A stretch of 64,000 bases of DNA, taken from assembly GCA_015956445.1 (NCBI GenBank), contig WIUZ02000019.1, positions 496,001 to 560,000 of the forward strand, read 5' to 3'. A model generated the notes under the pieces. The model did not search any database. It had not been told where the DNA came from and saw nothing but the letters and a program-made list of their open reading frames with translations. The DNA comes from Thelephora terrestris. Lineage: Eukaryota > Basidiomycota > Agaricomycetes > Thelephorales > Thelephoraceae. The position numbers and the translations under genes are program-made. Numbering within the stretch: the stretch's first letter is position 1; every line of letters begins with the position of its first letter. This document shows, piece after piece, positions 46,085-57,600 of the stretch.

Positions 46085-47310
46085 TCACCTTGAATCACCT
46101 CTGAGGTCTACCAAACCTCCATGTCCCAGAAATTTCGGCAAGAGACGATCGATTTCGAGGTCGCAGAAGATGTTGAGTTGTAAGGTTAATGTTCCTTCAC
46201 CCTTGTGCGCTTGTTGGGCGAGGGGACTTAGTACCGCGTCCCAAGAGTCCCATGGAATCGCTCTTCGGTTCCACCATTCCTCTTCGTCCTCAAAATCACC
46301 TTCGCCTTCATCGTTCTCGGATTCGGTTTCCTGATCGAAGTTTTCATCCGTAAAAAAGGGGGGAGTAAGGGATATCTTCCGCAGCTTTTGGGACGTTATC
46401 GATGAGAAGAGGTTTTCAAGGGGTCGGGGGAGCTTCATGTGTTCTTTGAAGCGTACGTGGACCTCCATCAGCTCGTTGCAGGACGCTAATGAGACGTCGG
46501 GGAGGGGAACGTCTGAAAAGGCTGGATAATAAACACAGCTGGAGGAGACCTGAAAAGCCTCATGATACCTAGTCTGTCTTGGATCGCCAAACGAAGTGTG
46601 ACCAAGGTGTCTCTGCAGCTGGTAAACAAAGGTTGATATACTTCCGAGAAGGAGATGCTGTTTTTGATTTCTATCGTGGAGAAGCGCAGCGGTAGCGTCG
46701 CGAGGGCTTCACAAAGCCACGGTGAATATAGGTCGCCCAGCGACAATGTCCCACAGAAATTCGGGGTGGTTTCTGGGATGTCTGGGATGGTTTCGTTTGC
46801 CTCGGAACATGTATAGGTGTCTCCGATATCTAAATCATCGACGTTTGGTAGGAGGGAAAGGAAATCGAAGAAAACCGCCGGGTCGAACCTGCAAAACAGC
46901 AGGCTCACCGCGCGCAGCGACTTGCCAAAGCCAAAGTGATCGAAGTGTCGTTCTAAGGAAGCGCCACCCCTGAATTCCCAGCTAATAAAAGAAAGGGATC
47001 CGACATTGCTGAATGACGCCAAGTTTGAGAGAGTAAAGTACTTGGGGCACCGTGGATTTAACACACGGCTGGCGCCGCTCCTTCCTTCCAACGTTAGCGC
47101 ACGCGTGTGTGAGGCGGGCCCCTCGACCTCGTGAGGGACGTTCTTGAACCAACCCTCGGCGGTGTGCGGTCTCAGGTGGACGGATTTGAAGAGGTGGGCT
47201 TGACACCAGCTGACCCAAGCTTTTGAGACCAAAGCCATCGCCCTGAGGGATTCCGGATCATCGCTCAGATGACCAAGGATGTGGTTGATAAGCTCTGGCG
47301 GGAGATACAT
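46085..47310 (-). CDS. F-box-like protein, array copy 6, 389 aa
   Basis: Exons 47310-46569 and 46512-46085 join across a 56-nt intron that starts GTATCA instead of GTGCCT to 389 residues. F-box-like start LPPELINHILGHLSDDPESL. It has a two-residue duplication in DHFGFGKSLRAVSL where others read GHFGKSLRAV. Acidic insert ESENDEGEGDFEDEEEW. C-terminus IDRLLPKFLGHGGLVDLRG. Confidence 0.82.
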
Positions 47311-47374
47311 TCCGGTAGGAGGTACGGTCGAGTTTGTGGGACCCTCTGGATGGGCGCCCTCTTCCACGATGCTC

Positions 47375-47515
47375 TACCTTGACCTTTCGTTGCTGTGCTT
47401 GGATCGAAGGCGAAGGGACAGGAGGGTGGGAATTCGTGACCTGAAAGGGCGGAGGGGGTGTTCCTAGCACGGCATTCTCCTGACCTCGGCCTACACAATT
47501 GATTCCGAGAACCCG
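47375..47515 (+). pseudogene. relic of sulfate-permease 3' end, no. 6
   Basis: cgttgctgtgcttggatcg, then aaggcgaagggacagg and agggtggg: the VRAAEK codons are deleted and the rest matches. Later ctcggcctacacaattgatt corresponds to LIDLHN and the stop. Confidence 0.75.
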
Positions 47516-47770
47516 AGATGGCTTGGTTTCTCTTGTCTGATTTGTATTGGGACTGCGATGGTCACACTGATATAGGTAAAAATCGCGGTGGCTAAGGAGC
47601 GGATTCATGGCGCTTTTTATGCGCATACACGTAAATCATTGAGAGGATGACTACTTTCCTGAGCACGGGATTCGCTAGCATTTCCGCCGAGACACCCTCA
47701 GCGTAATTCTGTGGTGCTGTAAAGGTGTGCTTGAGTTAGATCCGAAGAGAGAGTGGACGTGGCCTCACCC

Positions 47771-48995
47771 TCAATTACACTTGATGTCTACCAGACCACC
47801 ACGTCCCAGAAATTTTGGCAGGAGGTGATCGCATTTGAATGGCTTTGAGCCGACGCGCCGGATATTGAGTTGTAAGGTCAAACTTCCCTCAACGTCTTGC
47901 GCTTGATGGGCAAGGCGGTTCAGGATCGTGTCCAATGAGCCCCATGGAGCCGTTCTTGCACGTGGCACACTCCACTCGTCCTCGTCCTCGTCTTCATCCT
48001 CATATTCGTCACCTTCGTCTTCGGAATCGTCGTCATCGACAAAATCCATGAAAGTCAAGGATATCTTTCGAAGTTTTTTGGATGTTATCGATGAGAAGAG
48101 ACTTTCAAGAGATCTGGGGAGCCTCAAGAAGTTGAGGAGGAGTACGTGAACCTCCTCCAGCGCGTTGCAGGACTCCAATGAGACGTCCGGGAGGGGCCGA
48201 TCTGGAAGATTGAAAGAGAGTAAGCACAAAGACTCCTGCCCAGACTCTCAAAGCACCTCGATAGCTCTCTTCAAAACGGAGCGTGACCAAAGAGTCTCTG
48301 CAGCCTCTCAACAACAGTTGATAAGCATCCGGTTCGTAAAAGGGACAACCTTTGATTCTGATTGCGGAGAAGCGTAGGGGCAATCTTGCAAGGGCCTTGA
48401 GAACGAGGAGTCCTGAGCTGAGGTCGGCCAACGACAATGTTCCGTGAAAACTCGGGCTGACCGCTGGGACGCCCGGGATGATGTTGGGTAACTCGGAATG
48501 CGTGTATGGGTGTGCGATTTCTAAATCATCGACGTTTGGTAGGAGGGAAAGGAAATCGAAGAGGGTCTCAGGGTCGAACGCGCAAAACCGCAGGCTCACC
48601 ACGCGTAACGACTTGCCGAAGTGACCAAAGTAAGGTTCCGGTGAGGCGCCGTGAAAGAGCGTAGCGTTCCATTGGATAAGGCAAAGGGACTTGACATCGC
48701 TGAAGGATGCTAAGTTTGTGAGAGGAAAGTCCAGGTATTGGGGGTTGATCCAAGGGATGAGGTGGTATTCCTCCAACGTCAGCGTACGTGTGTGCGAAGC
48801 GGGTCCATCCGCCTCTGGAGAGATGTTTTCGAGCCAACCCTTGAGAGTGGGCGGCGTCAGATGGACGGACTTGAAAAGACGTGCTTGACACCAGCCAGCC
48901 CAAGCTTTTGAAACCATGGACATAGCTTTGAAGGACCCCGGATCATCACCAAGATGCCCGAGGATGCGGTTGATAAGTTCAGGAGGAAGAGACAT
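47771..48995 (-). CDS. F-box-like protein, array copy 7, 389 aa
   Basis: Exons 48995-48257 and 48201-47771 join across a 55-nt intron to 389 residues. F-box-like start LPPELINRILGHLGDDPGSF, then MVSKAWAGWCQARLFKSVHL. With copy 8 it shares WLENISPE in the linker, so copies 7 and 8 are a sub-group. Acidic insert DDDSEDEGDEYEDEDEDE. C-terminus LLPKFLGRGGLVDIKCN. Its upstream region is longer than in copies 1-6 before the permease relic begins. Confidence 0.82.
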
Positions 48996-49417
48996 TTCAG
49001 CGTATGATGTCGATCTGGTTGGCGGGCGAAGATGATCATGAGCACCCCGTCACGGTCCTGCGATACACCAAAGCAGCAATGGCAATTGCCGAAAGCGCTG
49101 ACGAGCGCCAGCGATGATCCATGAGCATACAGGTCACCGACGACGGATTTGCTGGGAATTCCAGCGGTGACATCTATGGACGCCTCTGGTAGCTAACTCA
49201 AAGGTATTGCGCCGAAGAGCTCTACATACTGGGGGATTCAATGTTCTTAGCCGTAGTGCAACAAGCGTCCATCCGGGCCGGTTCGGCCGATGATAGCGTG
49301 GGCGGCTGTTGGACTTGACGGTTGCAAATGACTGCTGCTTTGGTCGTGTGGGTGGAGTACATTGGTATCCTGTGTGCAAGTGTACTGAGCTGATGTGGCG
49401 AACCGATTGTATCAGAG
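48996..49417. other. longer native upstream region of copy 7
   Basis: About 420 bases separate the copy 7 start from the next permease relic; in copies 1-6 the gap is about 70-100. Near 49364 tggtatcctgtgtgcaagtg matches tggtatcctgcgggcaagtg upstream of copy 8 (near 51188), so part of the original F-box upstream sequence is kept here. Confidence 0.6.
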
Positions 49418-49565
49418 AATACGCCGTCGTTGCTGCTGTGCGAGCCGTGAAGAGGCTTGAGTTCAAAGCGGAGGAACAGGAGGTTGGGGGTCTGAGAATG
49501 GCATTGCAATCGGTCTACATAATTTACCCCGCGAACCCCAAGATGGTTTGGCCTTTCCTTTTTTT
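49418..49565 (+). pseudogene. relic of sulfate-permease 3' end, no. 7
   Basis: Reads VVAAVRAVKRLEFKAEEQE in the old frame against LVAAVRAAEKLGLKAEAQE in the permease, the best-preserved coding relic of the seven; the frame then continues without the original stop. Confidence 0.85.
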
Positions 49566-49811
49566 TGACGGGTAAGTATAAGAATTTGGGCGGCTCCCTC
49601 GGATTACGCAATCCGGCATGTATACATATAGATCAATGAAGGAAGAGAAAATTGCTTTACTGGGCGTGAGTCTGTATACCAGTGGGATGCAGTTTACCGT
49701 CAAATTTCTGGAAATTTCTGCCCTTTCTGCTGCGAGCTCCTCAGGGTATATCGGTGACGCTGTCAAGATGTGCTCGAGTGAGATCCGAGGAGAGAGACAG
49801 AGGGAGTAGCC

Positions 49812-51129
49812 TCACCTTTGAATATAATTGACGTTTATCAAACCGCCATGCCCTGAGAATTTTGGCAAGAGGTGATCAGGTTCGAATGGTTTCTGGCTGG
49901 CGCGCCGGACGTTGAGCTGCAGAATCAACTTTCCCTCCGCGTTGTGCGCTTGATGAGCAAGGGGGCTCAGGATCGTGTCCCATGAGCCCCATGGAATCGT
50001 TCTGGCGCGCTGTGCACTCCACTCGTCTTCGCTCCTGTCTTCGTCATCTTCATCCTCGTCGCCATCCCCATCTTCGTCCGTATCACCGTCTTCTTCTTCT
50101 TCGTCATCTTCATCCTCTTCATCATCTCCATTTTCATCTATATCACCGTCTTCTTCTTCTTCATCTTCGACAAATTCCATGGAACTCAAGGATATCTTTC
50201 GGAGTTTTTGGGATGATATCGACGGGAAGAGAATTTCGAGGGATCGGGGGATCTTCATGAAGCTATGAAGGAACACGTGAACCTCTTGCAACTCGTTGCA
50301 GGACTCTAATGAAACGTCGGGGAGGGGCCGATCTGGAAGATTGGAACAGTGAGTGCAGATCGCAGAGTAGTGAACAGACTCTCAAGGCACCTCGATAACT
50401 CTCCTCAAAACGAAGTGTAACCAAAGTGTCCCTGCACTTGGTCAACATCAACTGATATGCTCCCTGTTCGTAAAAGGTGCAACCTTTGATTCTGATGGTG
50501 GAGAAATGCAGCGGTAATGTCGCGAGGGCCCCGAGAATGAGGTGCCCTGTATTGAGATCGACCAACGACAATGACCCGCGAAAATTCGGGGTGATCTCTG
50601 GGGGGCCTAGGACGGTACTCTGCGCGCACGGATGCGGGAGAGGGTATGTGATCTCCAAATCATCGACGTTGGGTAGAAGGGAGAGGAGATCGAAGAAAAC
50701 CGCAGGGTCGAGCTTGCAAAATTGCAGGCTTAGCACGCATAGTGACTTCCCGAAGTGAGAAAAGTAAGGTTCCAGTGACATGCCATTGAGGAGTGTGGCG
50801 TCCCAATAGAGAAAAGAAAGGGATTTGACACCACTGAACGATGCCAAGTTTGAGAGAGGGAAGCGCAAGCCTTGTGGGTTGATCCAGGGGATGAGGCGGT
50901 ATTCCTCCAACGTCAATGCGCGCGTGTGCGAAGCAGGGCCATCGACCTCTGGAGAGATGTTTTCGAGCCATCCCTTGAGGGCGGGCGGCGTCAGGTGGAT
51001 AGATTTGAAAAGATAAACTTGACACCAACTAGCCCAAGCCTTTGAGACCAAAGACATGGCCCTGAGGGATTCCGAATCATCACTCAGATATCCGAGGACG
51101 CGATTTATGAGCTCTGGAGGAAGGGGCAT
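49812..51129 (-). CDS. F-box-like protein, array copy 8, 419 aa
   Basis: Exons 51129-50391 and 50332-49812 join across a 58-nt intron to 419 residues, the longest copy. F-box-like start LPPELINRVLGYLSDDSESL. The extra length comes from an acidic tract of about 50 residues coded by a 60-bp tandem duplication (50041-50160). It is the only copy with no permease relic upstream; 648 nt separate it from the divergent RNA-binding protein gene, so it probably keeps the ancestral promoter. The C-terminus (GGLINVNYIQR) is slightly extended. Confidence 0.82.
50041..50160. repeat. 60-bp tandem repeat, 2 units, inside F-box copy 8
   Basis: Units 50041-50100 and 50101-50160 share tcgtcatcttcatcct, tatcaccgtc and ttcttcttct at the same positions. 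Together they code for about 40 acidic residues (Glu/Asp-rich) on the minus strand. Confidence 0.85.
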
Positions 51130-51776
51130 TTAACCAGGAGTTGGTAGGACCGGGACTGTCTAGACGGGCGCGCTCTCCAGCGATGCAGCCTGGTATCCTG
51201 CGGGCAAGTGCAATGAAGTGTCGTGGTCCCGAGGCGTTGATTGTCAGTGGTTCCGGGGCCTGGAGCTGACCTAGAGGATGGGCAGAAGGTGACAACGGAG
51301 TGACATGTCGAGATCCTTGTTCCAAATTTGGTCCAACTGTTGTTGCCCTTTTGGCTGCACTACGCTAGCTTGCGACAATTTCCTAGAACTTTTATCTTAT
51401 TTTTTAGCCAAGTAGACCCAATGCGAACAAATTCGTAGGAAAAGTGGTCGGGACCGGCTTGATATGGACGGGTCGAATAAGCGCCCTGATCTGGCACTTC
51501 ATAAGAACGTCCGTCGACGACGACGAAGACGACGACGGCGAGACGAAGAGTGACGACGAAGACTGGTTCTGCCCTGCAACCGACGGTCTCTACAAACGAA
51601 TCCAAGTGCAAGAAAAGTATCGTTCTACTCATCTGCTGCTGCTCGTTCTATCCTTTCTTTTTTGTTCTTCTACTTCGCTTTCGTTTTTTTCTCCATCGCT
51701 CTCCGACGTTTCCAAAGCTCTGTTTCCTAGTTTTCCTCGCACTTTTCTTTCCGACTCATCGTCCGTCGGATCCGTC
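51130..51776. promoter_or_regulatory. divergent upstream region, F-box copy 8 / RRM gene
   Basis: Holds the promoter of F-box copy 8 and the promoter and leader of the RRM gene. A strongly CT-rich stretch at about 51630-51740 is typical of the transcription-start region of highly expressed fungal genes. An in-frame upstream extension is open here, but the composition and the downstream MSANNF start argue against its use. Confidence 0.5.
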
Positions 51777-54554
51777 ATGTCGGCGAACAATTTCGTCCCA
51801 TATTCGAGGTCGGTAGCCTCCCCCGACACATCTACTTCTCGATCGTCCGGAGAATACCTGCCAGGTCCACAGGAGGGTTGGATTTCCCCAAACATGTTGA
51901 ACCGAACCCAGTTCAACACCCCAGGTCTTTTCTCTCCCACTAACCACCACCATCACCTCCCATCCTCTCCTCCTCTCCTACCTGACCCCCTCTCCAACGG
52001 CTTCTCCTTCAACGACCGCGAGCCCAAGCTACTACGCCTACCCTCCCAATCTAATCCCCCGTTGATTGGCCAACAGAGTTCCTCTTCTCAGTTCGTCGCT
52101 CAAGCCTTGCACCATCCCCTCACTTCTCTTTGGTGGGGTGATTTGGAACTTTGGATGGACGAAGAGTACGTCAAGCAGGTCTGCAACATGAAGAACTGGG
52201 ATCCCGTATCCATCAAGGTCCCCCGTCCTCCTCTAGACCCCATTACCGGTCAACAGGCGAACAACCCCGGCTTCTGCTTCCTCACTTTCAGTTCCCAAGC
52301 TCAAGCCGCTTCCGTCCTTGGAGAGATCACCAACTCTCCCGCCCCAGTCATCATGCCTAACTCAACCAAACCCTTCGTTTTAAATTGGGCCTCGTCCGTT
52401 CCCGCATCACCTCCGACTTTATCGCTCCCTATGGCTACACAGAACCATCCGTCTGCCCATCTGCAGCAGCAACCCAATTTCACCAAGGAGTACAGCATCT
52501 TTGTCGGCGATCTCGCTCCGGAGGTGTCAAATTCCGATCTTGTCGCTGTTTTCCGCAACCCAGTTCTTGGCCTTCGGAACGACCGGGAGCCCAGGTTCAT
52601 TCGTCCCTTCCTTAGCTGCAAGAGCGCCAAAATCATGCTCGACCCCGTTACAGGCGTTTCCAGAGGATATGGATTTGTCAGGTAAGTGCGCTTGGCCCGG
52701 CCCATTCGGTCCTCCCCTCACTCAGTCCGGCCAGGTTTACCGAAGAGTCTGATCAACAACGAGCGCTCATCGAGATGCATGGACTTTATTGCCTCTCCCG
52801 GCCAAGTGAGTCACCAGTATCACGTTTTGTTTGGATCTCGCTCAAGTTTTCCCTTTTCAGTGAGGATCTCGCCCGCAACTGCAAAACACAAGGGTCAACA
52901 AGCGACTGTCCCTGCGTTCTCTCCTTCCAGTCAATTTGCAAGCCCTGACCTCCAAAGTACACTCTCGCTGCCTCCGATGCCCACCCCGATGACGACCCAA
53001 AGTATTTCCGGTCCGCTCGCCACGTCGTCGACTCCGACGTCTGGTTCAAATAACTCGCTGCACACAGCCTCCGGATCTATTTCTTCTGTTCCGTCCTTGA
53101 GCTCAAACAGTTCCACTACCACTTTATCTACCGTCTCTGATGAGATCATCAAGTCACAGAATGTCGTCAACCCCCTCCTGGGATCTCCACCTCCCCATTT
53201 GGCGTCGAGAAAGTCGCCCGCAAACTCAAACGGAGTGAACTCAATCACCTCAACGTTTGCCGCTCAGCAGGTGCAAGATATTTCGTCCTCACAAACATCC
53301 GTGTTATCTGAAGAATTTTCGAAGCATCACGCACAGGCGCGAGCCATCCTTTCTAATCTGATCGGACCTAACGGGGAGCAACTCTCTTCGTCAGACCCGT
53401 ACAACACTACGGTGTTTGTTGGTGGTCTGTCTCCTCTGATTTCTGAGGACACACTGAGGACATTCTTTGCACCGTTCGGTGATATACACTATGTTCGTCA
53501 TTTCCTTTGAGTCCCGAACCACCGTTAACATTCCTTGTTCGCGTATAGGTCAAAGTTCCAGCTGGGAAAAATTGCGGATTTGTTCAATTCATCCGCAAGC
53601 CGGACGCCGAGCGGGCGATCGAAAAGATGCAAGGTTTCCCCATAGGAGGCAGCAGGATTCGGCTGAGTTGGGGACGCAGTCAGTGTGAGTGAAACTGGTC
53701 AGGTTCGTGATTGGGGATGACTGACCTAACCTGGTGTAGACAAAGCTGCCCAAGCCGCCGCTCAGGCCGCGCAGACAGCAGCGATGCAAACCCATTATCA
53801 ACAACCCCCGATGCAGACTCCATCGCCACCCGCCCCGCAACAGCAGGCCCAGCCCAACATCACCGGAGAACAGGCGATCGAGATCCTCCAGAAACTCGGA
53901 CTTGCCAACTTGCTGTCGCAACAGAACCTCGCTTCCGATTCTGGTATTATAGGGCGGCTGAACCCACCACCCGGTGGGGGCGGTATCCCGTTCAGGGATG
54001 ACGAGAGCGTTCGTTCTTCCGTGGACATGTTTCCCCCTTATCGGAACCAAGGCGTTGGTCCAATCGAGGCCCCAGGCCTGCGTCCTCCCATCCCCACCTC
54101 ATTCTCTCCGTTCTCGCCCGACCTTAGGATGCACGTTGACGACCGTAAAACCACCCAGGAACCTGTTGGGATCCGATCAAACAAGAGCTTCTCCCCCGCC
54201 ATCGGCGAAAATCCATCCAACCTTCCCTTGAGCGGTAAAGCTTCTCCTGTTGGATCTGGATCTGGATCACGCACAGGTACTGGGGCGACCACTCCACGCT
54301 ATGGGCCGTTCTTCGACGCTTCTGCCAACCAGTTCTTCCCTCGATCCTCGAGCAGGCAGGACAACAACACGTCTTCTCACCGTGACTCGCCTACCCGAGC
54401 TCTGTCTCCGGGACGTAGCGAGTTTGACGGGCAAGACCCTATCCACGACCTAAACGGAACCCTTGCAAGCCTCGACCTCGACAACAGCAACACCCAAAGC
54501 GTTCCAACTTTTAGGAAGGCTGTGGGCTCGCCTACCGGCTCCACCTCGTCGTGA
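51777..54554 (+). CDS. three-RRM RNA-binding protein, Nam8/Ngr1/Csx1-like, 852 aa
   Basis: RNA-binding protein of the fungal Nam8/Ngr1/Csx1 group (TIA-1-like), with roles in mRNA stability or splicing. Exons 51777-52681, 52735-52805, 52861-53492, 53549-53684 and 53740-54554 join in phase to 852 residues. RRM1 starts near residue 117 (SLWWGDLELWMDEEYVKQ). RRM2 has YSIFVGDLAPEVSNSDL and SRGYGFVRFTEESDQQ, followed by the group signature MRISPATAK. RRM3 starts near residue 515 (TVFVGGLSPLISEDTLRTFF, then NCGFVQFIRKPDAERAI and RLSWGR). Linkers and C-terminus are Ser/Pro/Gln-rich and disordered. The start at 51777 was chosen over upstream in-frame codons. The 3' flank holds a 22-C run. Confidence 0.9.
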
Positions 54555-54610
54555 GCTAGGATAAGGGAAGTGGCGTTGTCGGCAGCACAAACTATCAGTC
54601 CCACCAAATA

Positions 54611-54632
54611 CCCCCCCCCCCCCCCCCCCCCC
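54611..54632 (+). repeat. homopolymer run of 22 C
   Basis: An uninterrupted run of 22 C starts 57 nt after the stop codon of the RRM gene, probably within its 3' UTR. Length uncertain, because such runs are error-prone. Confidence 0.9.
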
Positions 54633-57600
54633 AAAAGGGTTCGCTTTGCGCACGTATTTTTGTTGTTTCCACTTTTTTTCATCCTCGTTATTCACTCGCA
54701 CGCCGTCGTTGTTATAATCTCCTACACTCGTGAAATCGTTTTCCAACTTGCGCCTTTTTTGTTTGTGTGCTCTTTTGTCACTTTGTCCTCCACACCACCT
54801 AAATCTCTTTCCCGTTGCTCTCGCTTTGTCCTGACTCCTACTCCACTATCCCCCCTGTTTCGCAAGACTTGTCCTTTCCTGACACTCCTGGCCATTTGTT
54901 TTATGCTGTGGCTCGTATACATACGCACACATATATATGAAGTAGCATACTTCCCCTTTCGAGTGTTTTCCCCTCATGAAATTTTCTTTATGTTTGTTTT
55001 TCTATTCCCCTCCCTCCATCTTGTTTGCGCGCAAACCCTTCATTACTAGCTCTTTGTCCCCCACATCCCCCCCAACGCCCCCTCTCTCCTAAGGACGGTT
55101 TTCACTTCGTTTTGTTTTTCGACCTCTCTTTCCCTAACTCTGAAATCAGCTCTCCCAGATTCGCAAAGTAATGCCGTTCGTCTACTAGCTATCCTCTTTC
55201 TTGATATGGATCTGTTTCTCTCCTTGGAAATCACAACCTATTTGCGCTAACTAGAGCGCTGCTTCGAATGCCATGGTGTGAACGTTGAACATGGTGCAGC
55301 AGTTCGAGAGTCGATAATGAGATGATGTGCGCGACTTATGTTGTCCTTTGTCCCATTTCAGACGAAGTTGACAGATAGTGCCGACACGATGGCTGCGGTT
55401 GGACAAGCAGATGACCACCGTACACAAACAGATGCTGGAAGAATGGAGAGAAGATGAAACCCCAAGATACACGCCAAGCACTAGCACAGCGTTTCACACG
55501 CGATCACACGAGGGTGAGGCGCGGTTTACGGCGTATGGGTTCGTCATCTCGGGCTCTGGGCCATAGATTCCTTAACGTGTCTAAGCCGCGTGAAATAGTG
55601 AAACCGGGTTGACGAAATGATAGTGGACGATCGACTTCAATTAACTTCCGCTCACCTCTGGATCTCAACGCTGCTCGACCCTGATACTCATAAAACATAA
55701 ACTTGGCCAATCCGCTTCTCGTCTCGCCGCAAGACAAAAACAAGAGTTCAATGAAGAGCGGAGATATGTGCGTGACTTTGTGGTCCTCTCTGCCGGGTCC
55801 GACTCTCTGATCAACCCTTCTTTTGCTCAAGCTTTCCGTCCCCATCTGTGGAAAAGGGCGCGATGTTTTAGGCTGCTTTCCCAGAGTGAGCGACCAGCAG
55901 AGGATCTCCGGTTTCGGAGGGATATCGGGAGCTTGAACCCCCACCCTTTTCTTGTCGACTCCGGGGGCCAGAGTCATTCTTTCCTACACCGAGACACGAG
56001 ACCCGTATATCCGCTGCGAACGTCCGGGCAGAAATCGAGAACTACAGCGGATGAGAAGGGCGGTTGAGAAAGAGGTAGTCGGCCACCTCCACTTTCCCAA
56101 ACCTATGGTCAAAAAGGGTTGTGGAGCAATACAAGGACACAAATGTGCGCGGCCCGCGTGAAATGAAGTTCCAGGTGGCGATTTCCCCCGAGCTCGGGCA
56201 GGCTGCGCGATACATCCCCGGCACCGGTGGTGGAATACAATTGTGTGGCAGCATTTGCTTGACTCTGTGTAACAACCGCCACTCAGCGGGGCTACGGCCT
56301 TTGTCGTAGAATAATAAGGGAGTACAGAATTGAACGTTTGGGGACTCCGAGCCCCCCGATCGACATTTGGCTGAAAGGTCTATTCCCGGACCCCCACTTG
56401 TGGCCTTGGCCCCTACAAGAATTTCACTGATACGTACGTACATTCGGTCTCATACCGCAGTGGTACCGACCCACTCCAAACTCAACTATGCGAATTATGG
56501 ACGAGCCAAACCGCTCAGAAACGTCGCCTGTTCCCTCCAGAACGGCTGCAGCAAACTTGCGATATCCCACGGAAGATAACCTATGTCACGGTACCATGTC
56601 CCTCGATCTCTGCAAGTGGTCTAGGCAGCCTGGATGGCTGAATCCCTTGCTGTTACCGACCCGCCACAACGGCCATCTCTTCCCATGATTGCAGTTCGTT
56701 TCCGCCGGCAGACGGCCCATTATTGAAATCCGGAGAGACTCTCAATGATCTTGGTCTACGGATACGATACAAACTCACAAGCTTCCCAGGATCTGCACGG
56801 GCGAACAGAGATGCATCGAGTTCTAATGGCCCGCTTTCTAGGTCCCAAATCAGTGACTAGTGTGCCTCCTTCACTGAACGCTTGACACGGTTGTGAGGCG
56901 GTAATCATACCCTGCTCAATCGTCGTGTTTCCACTGCGTTTACTCTAGGAGAATCCCAAGTGATTCAACAAGGGCATCAAGCGGATCTTCAGGGTTTTGA
57001 GAAGTGTGCTCTCGAAGCAGAAGGTCCTGCTCGAGGATGAGTGACGATCATAGAATCGCCTTTCGTCCCGTGGAACGTCTTCGTCCCTGAGAGTGGCCAT
57101 TTTTTGACATTGGAGAAGCGATCAAGCTCTTGCTGGTGAGTGATATGGCGTCGCCGAATGTTGACAATTTGGAACAGACGGTTCAGTGCTCAAGGTTCTG
57201 CGCGGACAATAAAAGTCCTGACTTAGACCATAAGACATGACGTCCCCGAGCCGAATCAAAATATCGAAACGTCCTTGCAAGCGAGTAAAAAATCCAATAT
57301 CAATATTATACTGATACGACAGCACGTTTGGAAGCAACAGTCCCGTTTGTTTATGCTATTAAGCTTTACGAGGAAACCGTTACTCACCCCTACCATCTGG
57401 GGGGCCAAGAAGATAAGGGTGAAGCAACGGAAGAGTGAAAAATGGCAGCGATATGGAGGGATAGACAAAAGGACGGAGAAAGAATACAACAGGTATGAGG
57501 TCGTTTTCGCTGGATGAGGTTGGAGGGAGATCAGGCGTCTATGGATGAGTGATGGAAGCATGGAAAAAAAAAGGAAGGGGAAGATGAGTACACAAAAAAA

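Larger units (their letters stand above)
36726..51129. repeat. tandem array, about 1.77-kb unit, 8 copies
   Basis: Unit: the last codons of the sulfate-permease gene, its 3' flank, then one F-box-like gene in reverse orientation and about 95 bases upstream of its start codon. F-box start codons at 38436, 40201, 41960, 43736, 45530, 47310, 48995 and 51129 give spacings of 1765, 1759, 1776, 1794, 1780, 1685 and 2134. The first unit is joined to the intact permease gene; the last copy borders the RNA-binding protein gene. Confidence 0.9.

Noticed and set aside
37256-51129. Apparent frameshift in the middle of most F-box copies
   Set aside because: All copies share a 55-59 nt GT-AG intron at the same codon. 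Removing it joins the frames, and in copies 4 and 5 the intron is a multiple of three, which is why they look uninterrupted.
51444-51776. N-terminal extension of the RRM protein
   Set aside because: The extension is coded by a CT-rich leader with hydrophobic low-complexity translation; the MSANNF start at 51777 begins normal protein composition.
54570-55049. 159-codon frame after the RRM gene
   Set aside because: Pyrimidine-rich low-complexity sequence with the C run near its start; the frame stays open because of composition.
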